Assembly (NCBI GenBank): GCA_949317995.1
Contig: OX439041.1
Location: 6,832,001-6,896,000, forward strand
Length of the DNA stretch: 64,000 nucleotides
Direction of reading: 5' to 3'
From: Acholoe squamosa
Taxonomy: Eukaryota > Annelida > Polychaeta > Phyllodocida > Polynoidae
A model generated the notes under the pieces. It was given only the letters and a program-made list of their open reading frames with translations, did not search any database and had not been told where the DNA came from. Positions 10,890 to 19,082 of the stretch are shown piece by piece. The translations under genes and the position numbers were made by a program. Position 1 is the first letter of the stretch. Every line of letters starts with the position of its first letter.

Positions 10890-11290
10890 GTTCATTTGAA
10901 CAAAAAATATTTTCCAGTTTAACACTGTTTTGTATGGAAAAAAATGTTCATTTGAACAAATGTTCGTTTGAACAATTGTTCAAATGAACATTTTCCAGTT
11001 TAACACTGTTTTCTATGGGAAAAAATGTTCATTTGAACAAATGTTCGTTTGAACAATTGTTCAAATGAACATTTTCCATTTTAACACTGTTTTCTATGGG
11101 GAAAAATGTTCATTTGAACAAATGTTCGTTTGAACAATTGTTCAAATGAACATTTTCCATTTTAACACTGTTTTCTATGGGGAAAAATGTTCATTTGAAC
11201 AAATGTTCGTTTGAACAATTTTTCAAATGAACATTTTCCATTTTAACACTGTTTTCTATGAAGGAAATTTGTTCATTTGAACAATTTGTT
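10890..11290. repeat. 81-bp tandem array of TGTTCAnnTGAACA palindromes
   Basis: Units begin with aacactgtttt at 10921, 11002, 11083, 11164 and 11245, exactly 81 bases apart, with partial units at both ends. Each unit holds three 14-bp dyads: TGTTCATTTGAACA, TGTTCGTTTGAACA and TGTTCAAATGAACA. These are arranged so that about 50 bp form a larger near-perfect palindrome with 17-base arms. The array sits just beyond the polymerase stop codon. It resembles iterons or an operator array for a dimeric DNA-binding protein, so an origin-, enhancer- or segregation-type site is possible but unproven. Confidence 0.93.
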
Positions 11291-11355
11291 TAAAACTTTT
11301 TTTTCTTTCAACGAAATGTACAACTGGAAGTGAAACTAGAAAAAGAAACCATTTT

Positions 11356-13881
11356 TTATATAGAAAGGGGTAGGGTGCTTACACCGTCTTCACATACTTG
11401 TCTCTTTATGTACTGATAGGTTAGACCTTGTTTCCTTTGAGAGTAAGTCGTAACGCTGTGGTTTACTACTTTAAATCCTTTGTTGACTACCGTGACAACA
11501 TTTTCACTGTCCAGTACTTCTTTGTACTTGTCAGTGGTCAGGGGGTTTTGTTTTTGAATTACACCTTTGCAACTCATTTTAACGGGCACATTTACTCCTG
11601 TGCCTATGTAACATTTGGAGTTCAAGGCAGTCATTTCGTCACCTTCCCACTCCACTTTGAATAACCCGGGGGTTCTCTTGTCAAACGCCAGACGGCTCTT
11701 ACAACATGGTTGAGGCAGCCACAGCTCACCCAATACTTTGGTCTGAACATAGGTCTCTCTGTGGTGACTGTTGTCACATGATTCAGAGGGCAACCATTTG
11801 TGACGTTCTCTGAAGAAAGCTTCACGTTTTTCAGGAATAATTACGTCTTCTATTTTCTCTGCACTTAAAGCAAAGTAAAAACTGTCAGTGTCCATTTCAC
11901 ACATTTCAAAATCTTTCTCGTCTATGTATTCAAGGAGAAAGTCGTAATAGAAAGCCAACATTTTAAGTTTGGCATATTGGTATACCATGAACCCTATTTG
12001 AACTGGGAGATCGTAGGTGATGGAGGTGGGCAAACAGGACAGTTCTACCGTGTTGTCACTTATGTCTTGCACATCTTGCACTGACCAGTGCATGGCCAAA
12101 CGTCTTGCCTTAGAGGGGTGAAGATACTTTGTTTGAACAAAGTTTTGTTTGTTGCATATGGTTTTTCCGTATGAACCATTTCCCAAAAGTTTGTACAGAT
12201 CTGACAAAATCTTACAGTCTATATTTTCGTCGCCCTTCCTCCTAGCTTTGGTTACTTCGTCCATGAAGGGTAAAAAAGTCTGTTCTGGAGTGTATTCTAC
12301 GAGAAGGTGTACTGTCGTAACTACCAAACCTTTTTCCAGGTACCACTTCAAGAGAGGAGTTCCCAACAAAATTCCCTCTGCGTGGTAGCTGCCTATAAGT
12401 TGGCGTTGCGGTTGTTTTAGCTTACCTGCTGCTTCCAGGTAACGTTTCATATGTTCACCTACGTCTTTTTTTCCTACTAAACAGTTTTTGAAAATAGGTG
12501 TCATTTCACTGAATTTTTCTTTCAAGTGTTCAGGTGTTTCTATGTCTACCTGGATAAGTCCAAAAGTTGTTCCTTTAGAAACCCCTCTCAGTATTTCATC
12601 CTGACTTTTTCTGCCTTGGCACAACGGTCTTTTAATTTCCCATTCACTTTTTGTTTCTCTGCACAAGTTTTCAGTTTTTTCTTTCAACCACATACACTCA
12701 TACTTTTCCTCTACTTGGTAACCTAACGATTGAAGATATAGGGTAGTCAAAATGGTATTTTGGTTTTTTTCTTCTAACCATGCCTTTCCATTGGGGTCTC
12801 TCAAAACTGATTTAGTAAGGTGACATATGTGACCATGCCAGTAGCACCCGTGAAACTGGTATACTTTTTTTGAAGCTGGATCATATCCGTCCACTTTTAT
12901 TTTCCTTGAACCCAATACTACTTCCCCGTAGTTGTATTGGTGTAATATCTTGACTTTGTCTGTCACAGTTTTGTATCGCAACCATTCTGTGGCTGAGTAG
13001 CTAATTTGTTGACTGCAAACAGCTTGAAAATCGTTTTCTTTCCTGCGCACCACATAATAACCTGTGCAGTGCTCTTCACCCATGCACTTGAGGTACAAGC
13101 TGTTAGCATCTACCCCTACTATGTGTCTGCATACTTTGCTTTGTGACCCGTATTTTTTTTGTCTTATTCTTGTTTCTCCACTTTTGTGATGTCTGTGAAA
13201 AATAATAGAGGGACCCCCTACTAAGTTGCGTCTGAGCAAGGAGTGAACATCCTTTTCTTTCTCACCAAAAAGAATGTAAGGAGTGGCATTAGGTGCAGTG
13301 TTGTTGAAAAGAAACTTCAAGGTTAAACCTGGCAAAGTTAAACCGTCTTTGAACATGTCTACCCCACGATCTATAAAAAATTTTGTGTGCTCGTTTATGG
13401 CTAAAACAAAGGGTTTAACATCCAGGTTGTTGTAATATATCAAGTAGTCCTTCATAGTTTTCATTTTGTTTTCTTTCCAGACCTTCTTACATTCAAGATA
13501 ATCTTCTTTGCTTATTCCACCACCCGACAAAGAACTGTAGAAGCAGTGGCGTGGAGGAAGAGCTTTGTTGTTCAGTTTTCTTATGTTGTCCATCCACTCG
13601 TAGGGAAAAAAACCTTTTTCAGCTTTCCCTTTTAGAAAGGCTTTCAGGTAGTTTGCGTAGGAATAACCTGGTGCCAAATAGTTAAACATGTCAAGGAAAA
13701 GAAGATGGTCTGTGTACACTGCTATGTACTTGTTGCATTTTTTTATGGTTTTCATTTCTGTTTTGTCTGTGTCTATAAAAAAAGAATGAAATTCCTTTTT
13801 TATCAAATTAATGTCATACTTTCCAGAGTTGAAACCTAGAACAGGGACTCTTTCTATGTAGGTAAGAAGTTTTTCCTTCAC
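11356..13881 (-). CDS. polB: Protein-primed family B DNA polymerase, C-terminal portion
   Basis: An 841-codon frame opened by GTG. It carries Exo II (GFNSGKYD, ~residue 16), the polymerase palm motif A (VDANSLYL, ~257), motif B (KLLGNGSYGK, ~565) and motif C (MDTDSFYF, ~663). It also has the Polinton-typical insertion with VYQFHGCYWHGHICH (~340-354), seen as an endonuclease-like fold in this family. The catalytic Asp residues of motifs A and C are present. Exo I lies in the neighbouring ORF (13883-15499), so the exonuclease domain is cut by a frame change in A9 runs (13899-13907 and 13913-13921 on the plus strand as T9). The GTG is therefore probably not a true start. The enzyme would replicate the element from protein-primed termini. 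The product as read is split, so activity depends on whether the shift is real or bypassed. Confidence 0.93.
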   Translation of the reverse strand: MKEKLLTYIERVPVLGFNSGKYDINLIKKEFHSFFIDTDKTEMKTIKKCNKYIAVYTDHLLFLDMFNYLAPGYSYANYLKAFLKGKAEKGFFPYEWMDNIRKLNNKALPPRHCFYSSLSGGGISKEDYLECKKVWKENKMKTMKDYLIYYNNLDVKPFVLAINEHTKFFIDRGVDMFKDGLTLPGLTLKFLFNNTAPNATPYILFGEKEKDVHSLLRRNLVGGPSIIFHRHHKSGETRIRQKKYGSQSKVCRHIVGVDANSLYLKCMGEEHCTGYYVVRRKENDFQAVCSQQISYSATEWLRYKTVTDKVKILHQYNYGEVVLGSRKIKVDGYDPASKKVYQFHGCYWHGHICHLTKSVLRDPNGKAWLEEKNQNTILTTLYLQSLGYQVEEKYECMWLKEKTENLCRETKSEWEIKRPLCQGRKSQDEILRGVSKGTTFGLIQVDIETPEHLKEKFSEMTPIFKNCLVGKKDVGEHMKRYLEAAGKLKQPQRQLIGSYHAEGILLGTPLLKWYLEKGLVVTTVHLLVEYTPEQTFLPFMDEVTKARRKGDENIDCKILSDLYKLLGNGSYGKTICNKQNFVQTKYLHPSKARRLAMHWSVQDVQDISDNTVELSCLPTSITYDLPVQIGFMVYQYAKLKMLAFYYDFLLEYIDEKDFEMCEMDTDSFYFALSAEKIEDVIIPEKREAFFRERHKWLPSESCDNSHHRETYVQTKVLGELWLPQPCCKSRLAFDKRTPGLFKVEWEGDEMTALNSKCYIGTGVNVPVKMSCKGVIQKQNPLTTDKYKEVLDSENVVTVVNKGFKVVNHSVTTYSQRKQGLTYQYIKRQVCEDGVSTLPLSI

Positions 13882-13882
13882 T

Positions 13883-15499
13883 TCAAGAACATGGGAGATT
13901 TTTTTTTGGGGATTTTTTTTTGTTCTTTGCTGGAAAAACTTTGCTAGCTTTATGTTCTAGTTCCTTTTGTTTTTCTTCTAGAGAGTCTAGTTCGTCTAAA
14001 ACATCTCTAAAATTCTCTTTCACCTGTTCTCCTATCAACTGCCCCAAGTTGTTTATGTGTTCCAACACATTTTTAACCAAAGGATCGTCGTCCCTGTTGG
14101 AATTTCTGACAAAACACACTGGTTCTGTATGCCCAGGAAAATCAGAAGCTACACTGGCAGAAAGGGGTATGTGAGTTTTTTCTATCACAGTGTTAGCATT
14201 TTCTGGGGACGAATTTTCAGGTTGGACGAAATAGCTTTCAAAGTCAAAAACAATTTTATAGGGGTATATTTTTTTCTCAGGTGAACAAACTATTCCCAGT
14301 TCCTCTAAAACTTGAAAAACTGTTTTGGATGGATTGTATGCTCCACCTTTGTACCTGAAGCTGACTTTGGTGCAATCTTTTTTCACCCCATTGTGTTGTT
14401 TCAAAAGGAAGCTACGAGTGAAAACTTTATGACACTTTTCACAGGGGTACATTTTACCATACAGTCCCATGTTAGTTATTAAACTTACATGGTTTCTGTG
14501 TAAGTTCAAGTTCATGATTTTCTTGGATGAACACATGTTTGACCTTATAATTTTAGGTCGACCCTTTCTTTTACCAAAAGAGGGAAGGTAAAAGATTCTT
14601 ATGTTAACTTCAAACATTTTTTCTAACCTGTCTAAATCTCTTATGTTAACGCCCTCAAAAGTCTCCTTGTTCACCCCTGGATAGGCTTCAAGGAAAAGCT
14701 CTTGAGTTTTTTCTAAAGATTCATACAGGAAGAAAGACAGACATCTAAAGAAACACAAGTTGTCCTTGTAAGCCCTTTTGGTTTTAGGGTCTCTGTGAAA
14801 GTGTTGCATTCCTCTTTGTCTTAAACCTGGTGGAACAGTTTTCATTTTACCTAAAAGATATTCTCCTCCCGTAGCCCTTATCAGTGTGATGTTGGCGTTC
14901 ACGTTGCCTATTACACTCCATTTAGTAGAGGGTCTTTGAGTGTCTTCTTTAATGTTGTTTTCTATTAAATCTAAACACTCTGCAAAGTCTTTGTCGTCCC
15001 TTATAAAAATGTAAGGGTCTCTATGACTTTCACTGTCATAGAACAAAGACGAGTTGTTGGCAGAAGCATGAAAGTACATGACTTTCTCTTCTTCTTCTTC
15101 CTCCTTAGAGGAAGACAACAACCTTCCAAAAGAGACAGCCACTTTGTAAGCCATAACTTGATTTCTATGAATAGAGGTAAGCGCCTCTATTACCTGTTTG
15201 GCTCCCAAGTCTTTGTTGAAACTTGTCATTCTGACGTTGAAAATGGACTGAAGCTTACCAAGCACAGCCAAACCTGAAGCTATGGACTTGAAGTTGTCAC
15301 GGTAACTGCTTTTATGCAAAGAATTTTTTTCTATTTCTTTTGGAAGTTCTAAGCTGTCGGAAAAAGTTTCTCTTCTACAAGAATCTGAGTTACATAAAGT
15401 TTTTCCACTGTTTTCTACAGTTACCAAACGTGGAGGTCTAGGGGTGTTACACATTGGACAGTTGACGGTGTAAAGTTGTTTTACCTTTTTGGGCGGCAT
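13883..15499 (-). CDS. polB: Protein-primed family B DNA polymerase, N-terminal portion
   Basis: Starts at ATG 15499; 538 codons. In order: a Cys-rich zinc-ribbon-like start (CPMC...CNSDSC, ~14-41), an acidic Glu run (~134), a DNLCFFRC segment (~246) of the type found in N-terminal regions of Polinton polymerases, a C2H2-like finger (CEKCHKVF, ~350-375), and Exo I (VFDFESYF, ~417) of the 3'-5' proofreading domain. The frame runs into two A9 runs and ends at 13883, two bases from the next ORF, which continues the exonuclease domain one base out of phase. A TATA-like element (GTATATAG, minus strand, about 15539-15546) lies ~40 bases upstream of the ATG. Confidence 0.92.
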   Translation of the reverse strand: MPPKKVKQLYTVNCPMCNTPRPPRLVTVENSGKTLCNSDSCRRETFSDSLELPKEIEKNSLHKSSYRDNFKSIASGLAVLGKLQSIFNVRMTSFNKDLGAKQVIEALTSIHRNQVMAYKVAVSFGRLLSSSKEEEEEEKVMYFHASANNSSLFYDSESHRDPYIFIRDDKDFAECLDLIENNIKEDTQRPSTKWSVIGNVNANITLIRATGGEYLLGKMKTVPPGLRQRGMQHFHRDPKTKRAYKDNLCFFRCLSFFLYESLEKTQELFLEAYPGVNKETFEGVNIRDLDRLEKMFEVNIRIFYLPSFGKRKGRPKIIRSNMCSSKKIMNLNLHRNHVSLITNMGLYGKMYPCEKCHKVFTRSFLLKQHNGVKKDCTKVSFRYKGGAYNPSKTVFQVLEELGIVCSPEKKIYPYKIVFDFESYFVQPENSSPENANTVIEKTHIPLSASVASDFPGHTEPVCFVRNSNRDDDPLVKNVLEHINNLGQLIGEQVKENFRDVLDELDSLEEKQKELEHKASKVFPAKNKKKSPKKNLPCS

Positions 15500-15730
15500 T
15501 TTTTTTTAAGGTTTCTTTTTCTTGTTTCACTTTATGTTCTATATACAAACTTATAACTAAAAACCTAACCTAAGTATACATGGAGTACATATGGAACTTA
15601 AACCTACGCTGGGCTATGTTGACTAATAACGGAGTACATCTAAATCTAACTACAAATTAGCTGATATACATCATAATGTAAAAGCACTTAACAAGGAGCT
15701 GTTGACCAGACACTATACAAAGTTGACCAC
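15500..15730 (-). promoter_or_regulatory. Intergenic region and likely polymerase promoter
   Basis: About 230 bases between the polymerase start and the stop of the upstream leftward gene. On the minus strand GTATATAG at about 15539-15546 is a plausible TATA box for the polymerase transcript. No other signal stands out. Confidence 0.45.
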
Positions 15731-17134
15731 TTACCCAGAGTAGAAATCGGTCGTTTCGTCTAGGAAGGGACCAACTCGTGATTTTATGTCCTCCAGAATG
15801 AAGGGGGACACAGTGTGTCCGCAGTGTGTGGCTGAGGGGGGCATTCTGAAGCTGGAAGACACCGAGGCATTCATTTCCTCCACGTAGCTGGTTGTTCCTA
15901 TGTGAACTTTAGGAGTTCCCTTGTACAAGTTTACCAGGACCATAGCCCGGCCTCCACTGGGGTCGGTGCAGTCTTGGTTCAAGGACAACAAAAGATTATC
16001 CACCTTCCTCTCTCCAAGGGCAGCTAGGCGGTGTAACTCCTTGTACTTTCCTAGGATGCACTCTATCTGGTCCACTAAGTTCCTGAATTCACGCGCCTCT
16101 AGGTTCAAGCACCGCTCGTAAGGTTTGTCCAGGTAGGTTCTCAAGCATACTCCCCTGATGCTAGGTTCCCTGTATATTTCTATGCAGGCGTTGTTATCCC
16201 CTTCCGGATAAAAAACCTGGTTGGGGGCAGGTGACTTTTCTTGGAAACCAAATCGAGCAGGCCACTTTTTTACCACCAAAGGCACTGACCTAAAGCCCAC
16301 AAGCTTGCTGGAAGAACTGGGGGCAGTTCCCTCCCCAAACTTTTGCCTGTGTGACTTGTCTTTAGGAGAAGGAACACCTGGGACAGAACCAATTGGCTCG
16401 GCACCATAGGATGAAGTCGCTGAGGAATCTGAAGCAGGGGTAGAGACAGGGGTTTTCTTGTGGTAGGCGCGCTTCTGTCTTTTTTTCTTAGGCTCCCCTT
16501 CTTTCTCACTGGAACAGTTTCTTTTTTCCGGCGGGCTTTTAAGAAGCAGCTCCTCTACTGGAACCGGGAGAGAGTACAGAGGAGAAGGGCCGGTTAAATC
16601 TATAACCTCTACCTGCGAATACCCCCCGCGGTGAGCAGGTGAAGGTGTCCCTTGTGTTAAGTCCACCACTTCTATGGGTTTAACTGCCGGTGATGAGGTT
16701 GTAAGGTCTATAACCTTAATTGGACTGACCTGGGGAGAAGGTTCCTCCGGAGTCACGGGTGAGTAAGAGGCGGACGTAGGTGTTTCAGTGGGGGGTTGGT
16801 AGTTCAAAGGTGCCGGGGGATTGATGTATTCCCTGATGTCAAAATCGCCGTCGCCAGCTTCCTGAGGAGAGCGATCCCGGACGCGATCCAGGAAATCAGT
16901 GATTTCGCCATGAAGAGCTGCAAGAGCGGCTTCCTGTTCTCCTGCATCAGGCACTTCAGTTGGAAGCCGAGCAGGAGTTGCAGGTGGTTTATCAGGTGAG
17001 GCTGGAGAGGTAGGAGGAGGGGCGATGCCCGACGCCTTTTCCACTGTCTGTTTAGAAGTAGTAAAAGTTAGTGGAGCCAGTTTTTTAGCTCCTCCTCTCC
17101 TGACACTAAGTCCCGTCTTCATGCGACCAGGCAT
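15731..17134 (-). CDS. Proline/serine-rich Polinton protein with three SUMO-interacting-type motifs
   Basis: The frame is open from a TTG at 17203, but the first ATG is at 17134, giving 467 residues. The N-terminal half is disordered (Pro, Ser, Thr) and carries three copies of a VIDLT-type motif within about 45 residues: IKVIDLT, IEVVDLT and VEVIDLT. Each is followed by Ser/Thr-Pro, the signature of SUMO-interacting motifs. A basic KKKRQKR stretch, likely a nuclear signal, follows. The C-terminal ~170 residues look folded. The part from ACIEIYREP to LVDQIECIL resembles the single-stranded-DNA-binding PC4 fold in pattern, but this is a weak visual match. It is divergent from the rightward genes. 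A nuclear regulator acting at SUMO-rich bodies or on replicating DNA is plausible inference. Confidence 0.82.
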   Translation of the reverse strand: MPGRMKTGLSVRRGGAKKLAPLTFTTSKQTVEKASGIAPPPTSPASPDKPPATPARLPTEVPDAGEQEAALAALHGEITDFLDRVRDRSPQEAGDGDFDIREYINPPAPLNYQPPTETPTSASYSPVTPEEPSPQVSPIKVIDLTTSSPAVKPIEVVDLTQGTPSPAHRGGYSQVEVIDLTGPSPLYSLPVPVEELLLKSPPEKRNCSSEKEGEPKKKRQKRAYHKKTPVSTPASDSSATSSYGAEPIGSVPGVPSPKDKSHRQKFGEGTAPSSSSKLVGFRSVPLVVKKWPARFGFQEKSPAPNQVFYPEGDNNACIEIYREPSIRGVCLRTYLDKPYERCLNLEAREFRNLVDQIECILGKYKELHRLAALGERKVDNLLLSLNQDCTDPSGGRAMVLVNLYKGTPKVHIGTTSYVEEMNASVSSSFRMPPSATHCGHTVSPFILEDIKSRVGPFLDETTDFYSG

Positions 17135-17532
17135 TGTTCTCCTTGAAGATGAAAGGGTGGCAGGGCTGGAAGGTGCAGGAGCAGGACGGCGAACAGCAGA
17201 CAAACGTCAGAAAAGGTTTGATGAAGATCGAGCAGCTCAAGTCTACTTTATAGTAACTATCCTGATACGATGCTGGGACGTTCCCTTGTCGTTCAGATAA
17301 CGTACAACCACGTCCATGAGTCGTAGATAACCGTGCTTTTCCATTCATAGTATGTTTTACACTTAGTCAGTGTTGTTTTGGAAAAAAGTAAAAAAGCTTA
17401 ACTCAAATAAAAAACGTGATAACGTTCAGTCAACGTTCAGGGTGAGGCTTGTAAAACGAGTCTTGTTGTTACCGTTCTGTAATTAACGCAGACCATTCGT
17501 CATTCATCAGAACTAGCTTCTCTCAAGCAGAC
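17135..17532. promoter_or_regulatory. Divergent control region between leftward and rightward Polinton genes
   Basis: About 400 bases separating the leftward SIM-protein gene from the rightward 17533 gene. It contains a repeated AACGTTCAG (about 17423-17440, twice with a TCAA spacer) and AT-rich runs near 17380-17415. No canonical TATA box is evident. The position implies divergent promoters. Confidence 0.5.
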
Positions 17533-18189
17533 ATGGCTAACTTTTGTCCTTTGCCTTTGTCTTTGACCGTAGGTCACAAAAGGCGTCAGGAGGTGTTTAT
17601 TTCAGACATCAGGAGGGGCGTAGAAGAAGGTAAGGTGTGGGCTGTGTGGAAATTCTGTCCTGAAAATTTGAACAGGGATCTTTACATCCCTCCTAACTGT
17701 AACTTCAAACAATGCTTTTTGCACAACCAAACCACTGCATTGGTTCCTGGTGGACCCTCTGTGAAAAAACTTATCTCAGAAAATGGGGAAAGTTTTTTTT
17801 CAGGTGTTCTTTTGGGACATGGTGCCATGGTACACTTAATGTCTAGACATTCCATTTCCTCTGGAAGTTCAAAGAAATTCATTTCAGACAGACAAAAACC
17901 CTTTTTTCTAAGGGATCAACCTTTGGGGGGAGGGCCTGGTAATTCAGTTTTCATCGATTCTACTATGGTGAAGGCTTTAATTAAAGCCACTTTACTTCAC
18001 CCAGACAAAATTACACACTCTTTAGGTTCAAAAATTTTCTATGAAAGAGGATTCAGGACAGAGATTGGCCACAATTACCATGGATGCTGTCATGTTGTGA
18101 GAGTTATTACTGAAATAACTGCCTCCCATGAAAAAGGTCAGCTGAAGGTGGTAACAGCCTACCCCGTATCTAATTTTTGGTCCTCCTAA
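17533..18189 (+). CDS. Unrecognised Polinton protein (218 aa)
   Basis: ATG at 17533, stop at 18187-18189. A compact, mixed-charge protein without signal peptide or membrane segment. The C-terminal third (GSKIFYERGFRTEIGHNYHG to VVTAYPVS) has an all-beta-looking pattern with conserved-looking His, Arg, Thr and Tyr. The ending resembles the last strand of BECR-fold ribonucleases (the '...vvTayP' pattern), but this is only a visual similarity, and no catalytic assignment is made. It is the first rightward gene, in the variable cargo region. The stop codon overlaps a poly(A) signal, so it may be transcribed as a separate unit. Confidence 0.75.
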   Translation: MANFCPLPLSLTVGHKRRQEVFISDIRRGVEEGKVWAVWKFCPENLNRDLYIPPNCNFKQCFLHNQTTALVPGGPSVKKLISENGESFFSGVLLGHGAMVHLMSRHSISSGSSKKFISDRQKPFFLRDQPLGGGPGNSVFIDSTMVKALIKATLLHPDKITHSLGSKIFYERGFRTEIGHNYHGCCHVVRVITEITASHEKGQLKVVTAYPVSNFWSS

Positions 18190-18193
18190 TAAA
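18188..18193 (+). terminator. Poly(A) signal overlapping the stop codon of the 218-aa gene
   Basis: AATAAA begins on the second base of the TAA stop (18187-18189). A second AATAAA follows about 15 bases downstream. It suggests a very short 3' UTR and a transcript separate from the genes downstream. Confidence 0.55.
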
Positions 18194-18424
18194 ACTGAAC
18201 AAAAATAAACGATGATCCTCCGGGTAAGGCCCCTGGGCCAAACCCACCCTTCCACATGTTTTCCCCTCTTTTCAGAACGCTCAGGCACTGACCCTGACGT
18301 TTGTTTCGTCCTTGAGCAATAAATCATTTCAGGAAATTGCGATAAGGAAAGACTGACAGGTTTCCTATAAAGGTTAAACGGGGACTAAACCATCGTTATT
18401 TGACACAACAACCTTCGACCTACT

Positions 18425-19048
18425 ATGTCGCGTTACTCCCTGCAGCGTGTATTAGAACAACGTCACCCCGACGACACTCAAGTTCTGACATATGTGAGGG
18501 AAAGAAATGAAATTATATGTTGCTCTTCTATTTGTTTCAGGTACGTGTGCAAATACTTGAAAGAATGTGTTCTTCACCGGAAAAAATTATACTTAGTTTT
18601 TTCTTCAGTGCAATCAAGTTTTACATCCAAAGACAGAAAAACCTTGAGGAAAATGGTTTTGAGTCATAACTTGTCGAAATTTTCAGCGGTGGAAACCTTG
18701 GGTTATGCCCTGAAGCATGGAAGAAAGGGAAAAGGCCCACTGAAAAACCCCTTCCATGTGGAAGTATTGAAAGCGGCAGAAGAGCATCACGCCAAAGAAA
18801 ATCCCCGCCTACTTAACCAGCGTCTTCATTTCTTCATGTCTATTTTGGAACTTCTAGCTGAGTGCTTAGAAACCAAAACTTTGTTTTCCTCCTGCCCCAT
18901 ATTTCACATCCCATCATCGTCCCTGGATCGTTTCAGTGTAGAGGAGAAAGAAAAAGTTTGGTTTTATCTGGCTATGTGGTGCACCCAGCTTATCTCCCTT
19001 ACTCACTGTTTTCACCACAATCAGCTCGCTTTACACTCAACGTCATAA
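18425..19048 (+). CDS. Unrecognised helical Polinton protein (207 aa)
   Basis: ATG at 18425, stop at 19046-19048. Predominantly helical by composition, with a basic middle (DRKTLRKMVLSHNLSKF and LKHGRKGKGPLK) and a Leu-rich C-terminal half (LLNQRLHFFMSILELLAECLE). No known family is recognised. It precedes the tandem death-domain gene and follows the 218-aa gene, all rightward, so it belongs to the cargo block. Short helical accessory proteins in such positions can be death-fold or Bcl-2-like, but no diagnostic motif is visible here. A GTGAGG...TTTCAG pair inside the frame (18494-18540) looks like a mini-intron, but its removal would truncate the protein. Confidence 0.72.
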   Translation: MSRYSLQRVLEQRHPDDTQVLTYVRERNEIICCSSICFRYVCKYLKECVLHRKKLYLVFSSVQSSFTSKDRKTLRKMVLSHNLSKFSAVETLGYALKHGRKGKGPLKNPFHVEVLKAAEEHHAKENPRLLNQRLHFFMSILELLAECLETKTLFSSCPIFHIPSSSLDRFSVEEKEKVWFYLAMWCTQLISLTHCFHHNQLALHSTS

Positions 19049-19082
19049 CAAATTTAAACGAACGAAGAACGATGTAACATGC

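Noticed and set aside
10890..11290. CRISPR-like array
   Set aside because: Spacers are not unique: the entire 81-bp unit repeats, and the host is a eukaryote.
11428..15277. Plus-strand open frames opposite the polymerase genes
   Set aside because: They are antisense to frames with clear polymerase motifs and have no recognisable features.
18494..18540. Possible 47-bp intron within the 207-aa cargo gene
   Set aside because: GTGAGG and TTTCAG are present, but the unspliced frame is open throughout, and removal would shift the frame to an early stop.
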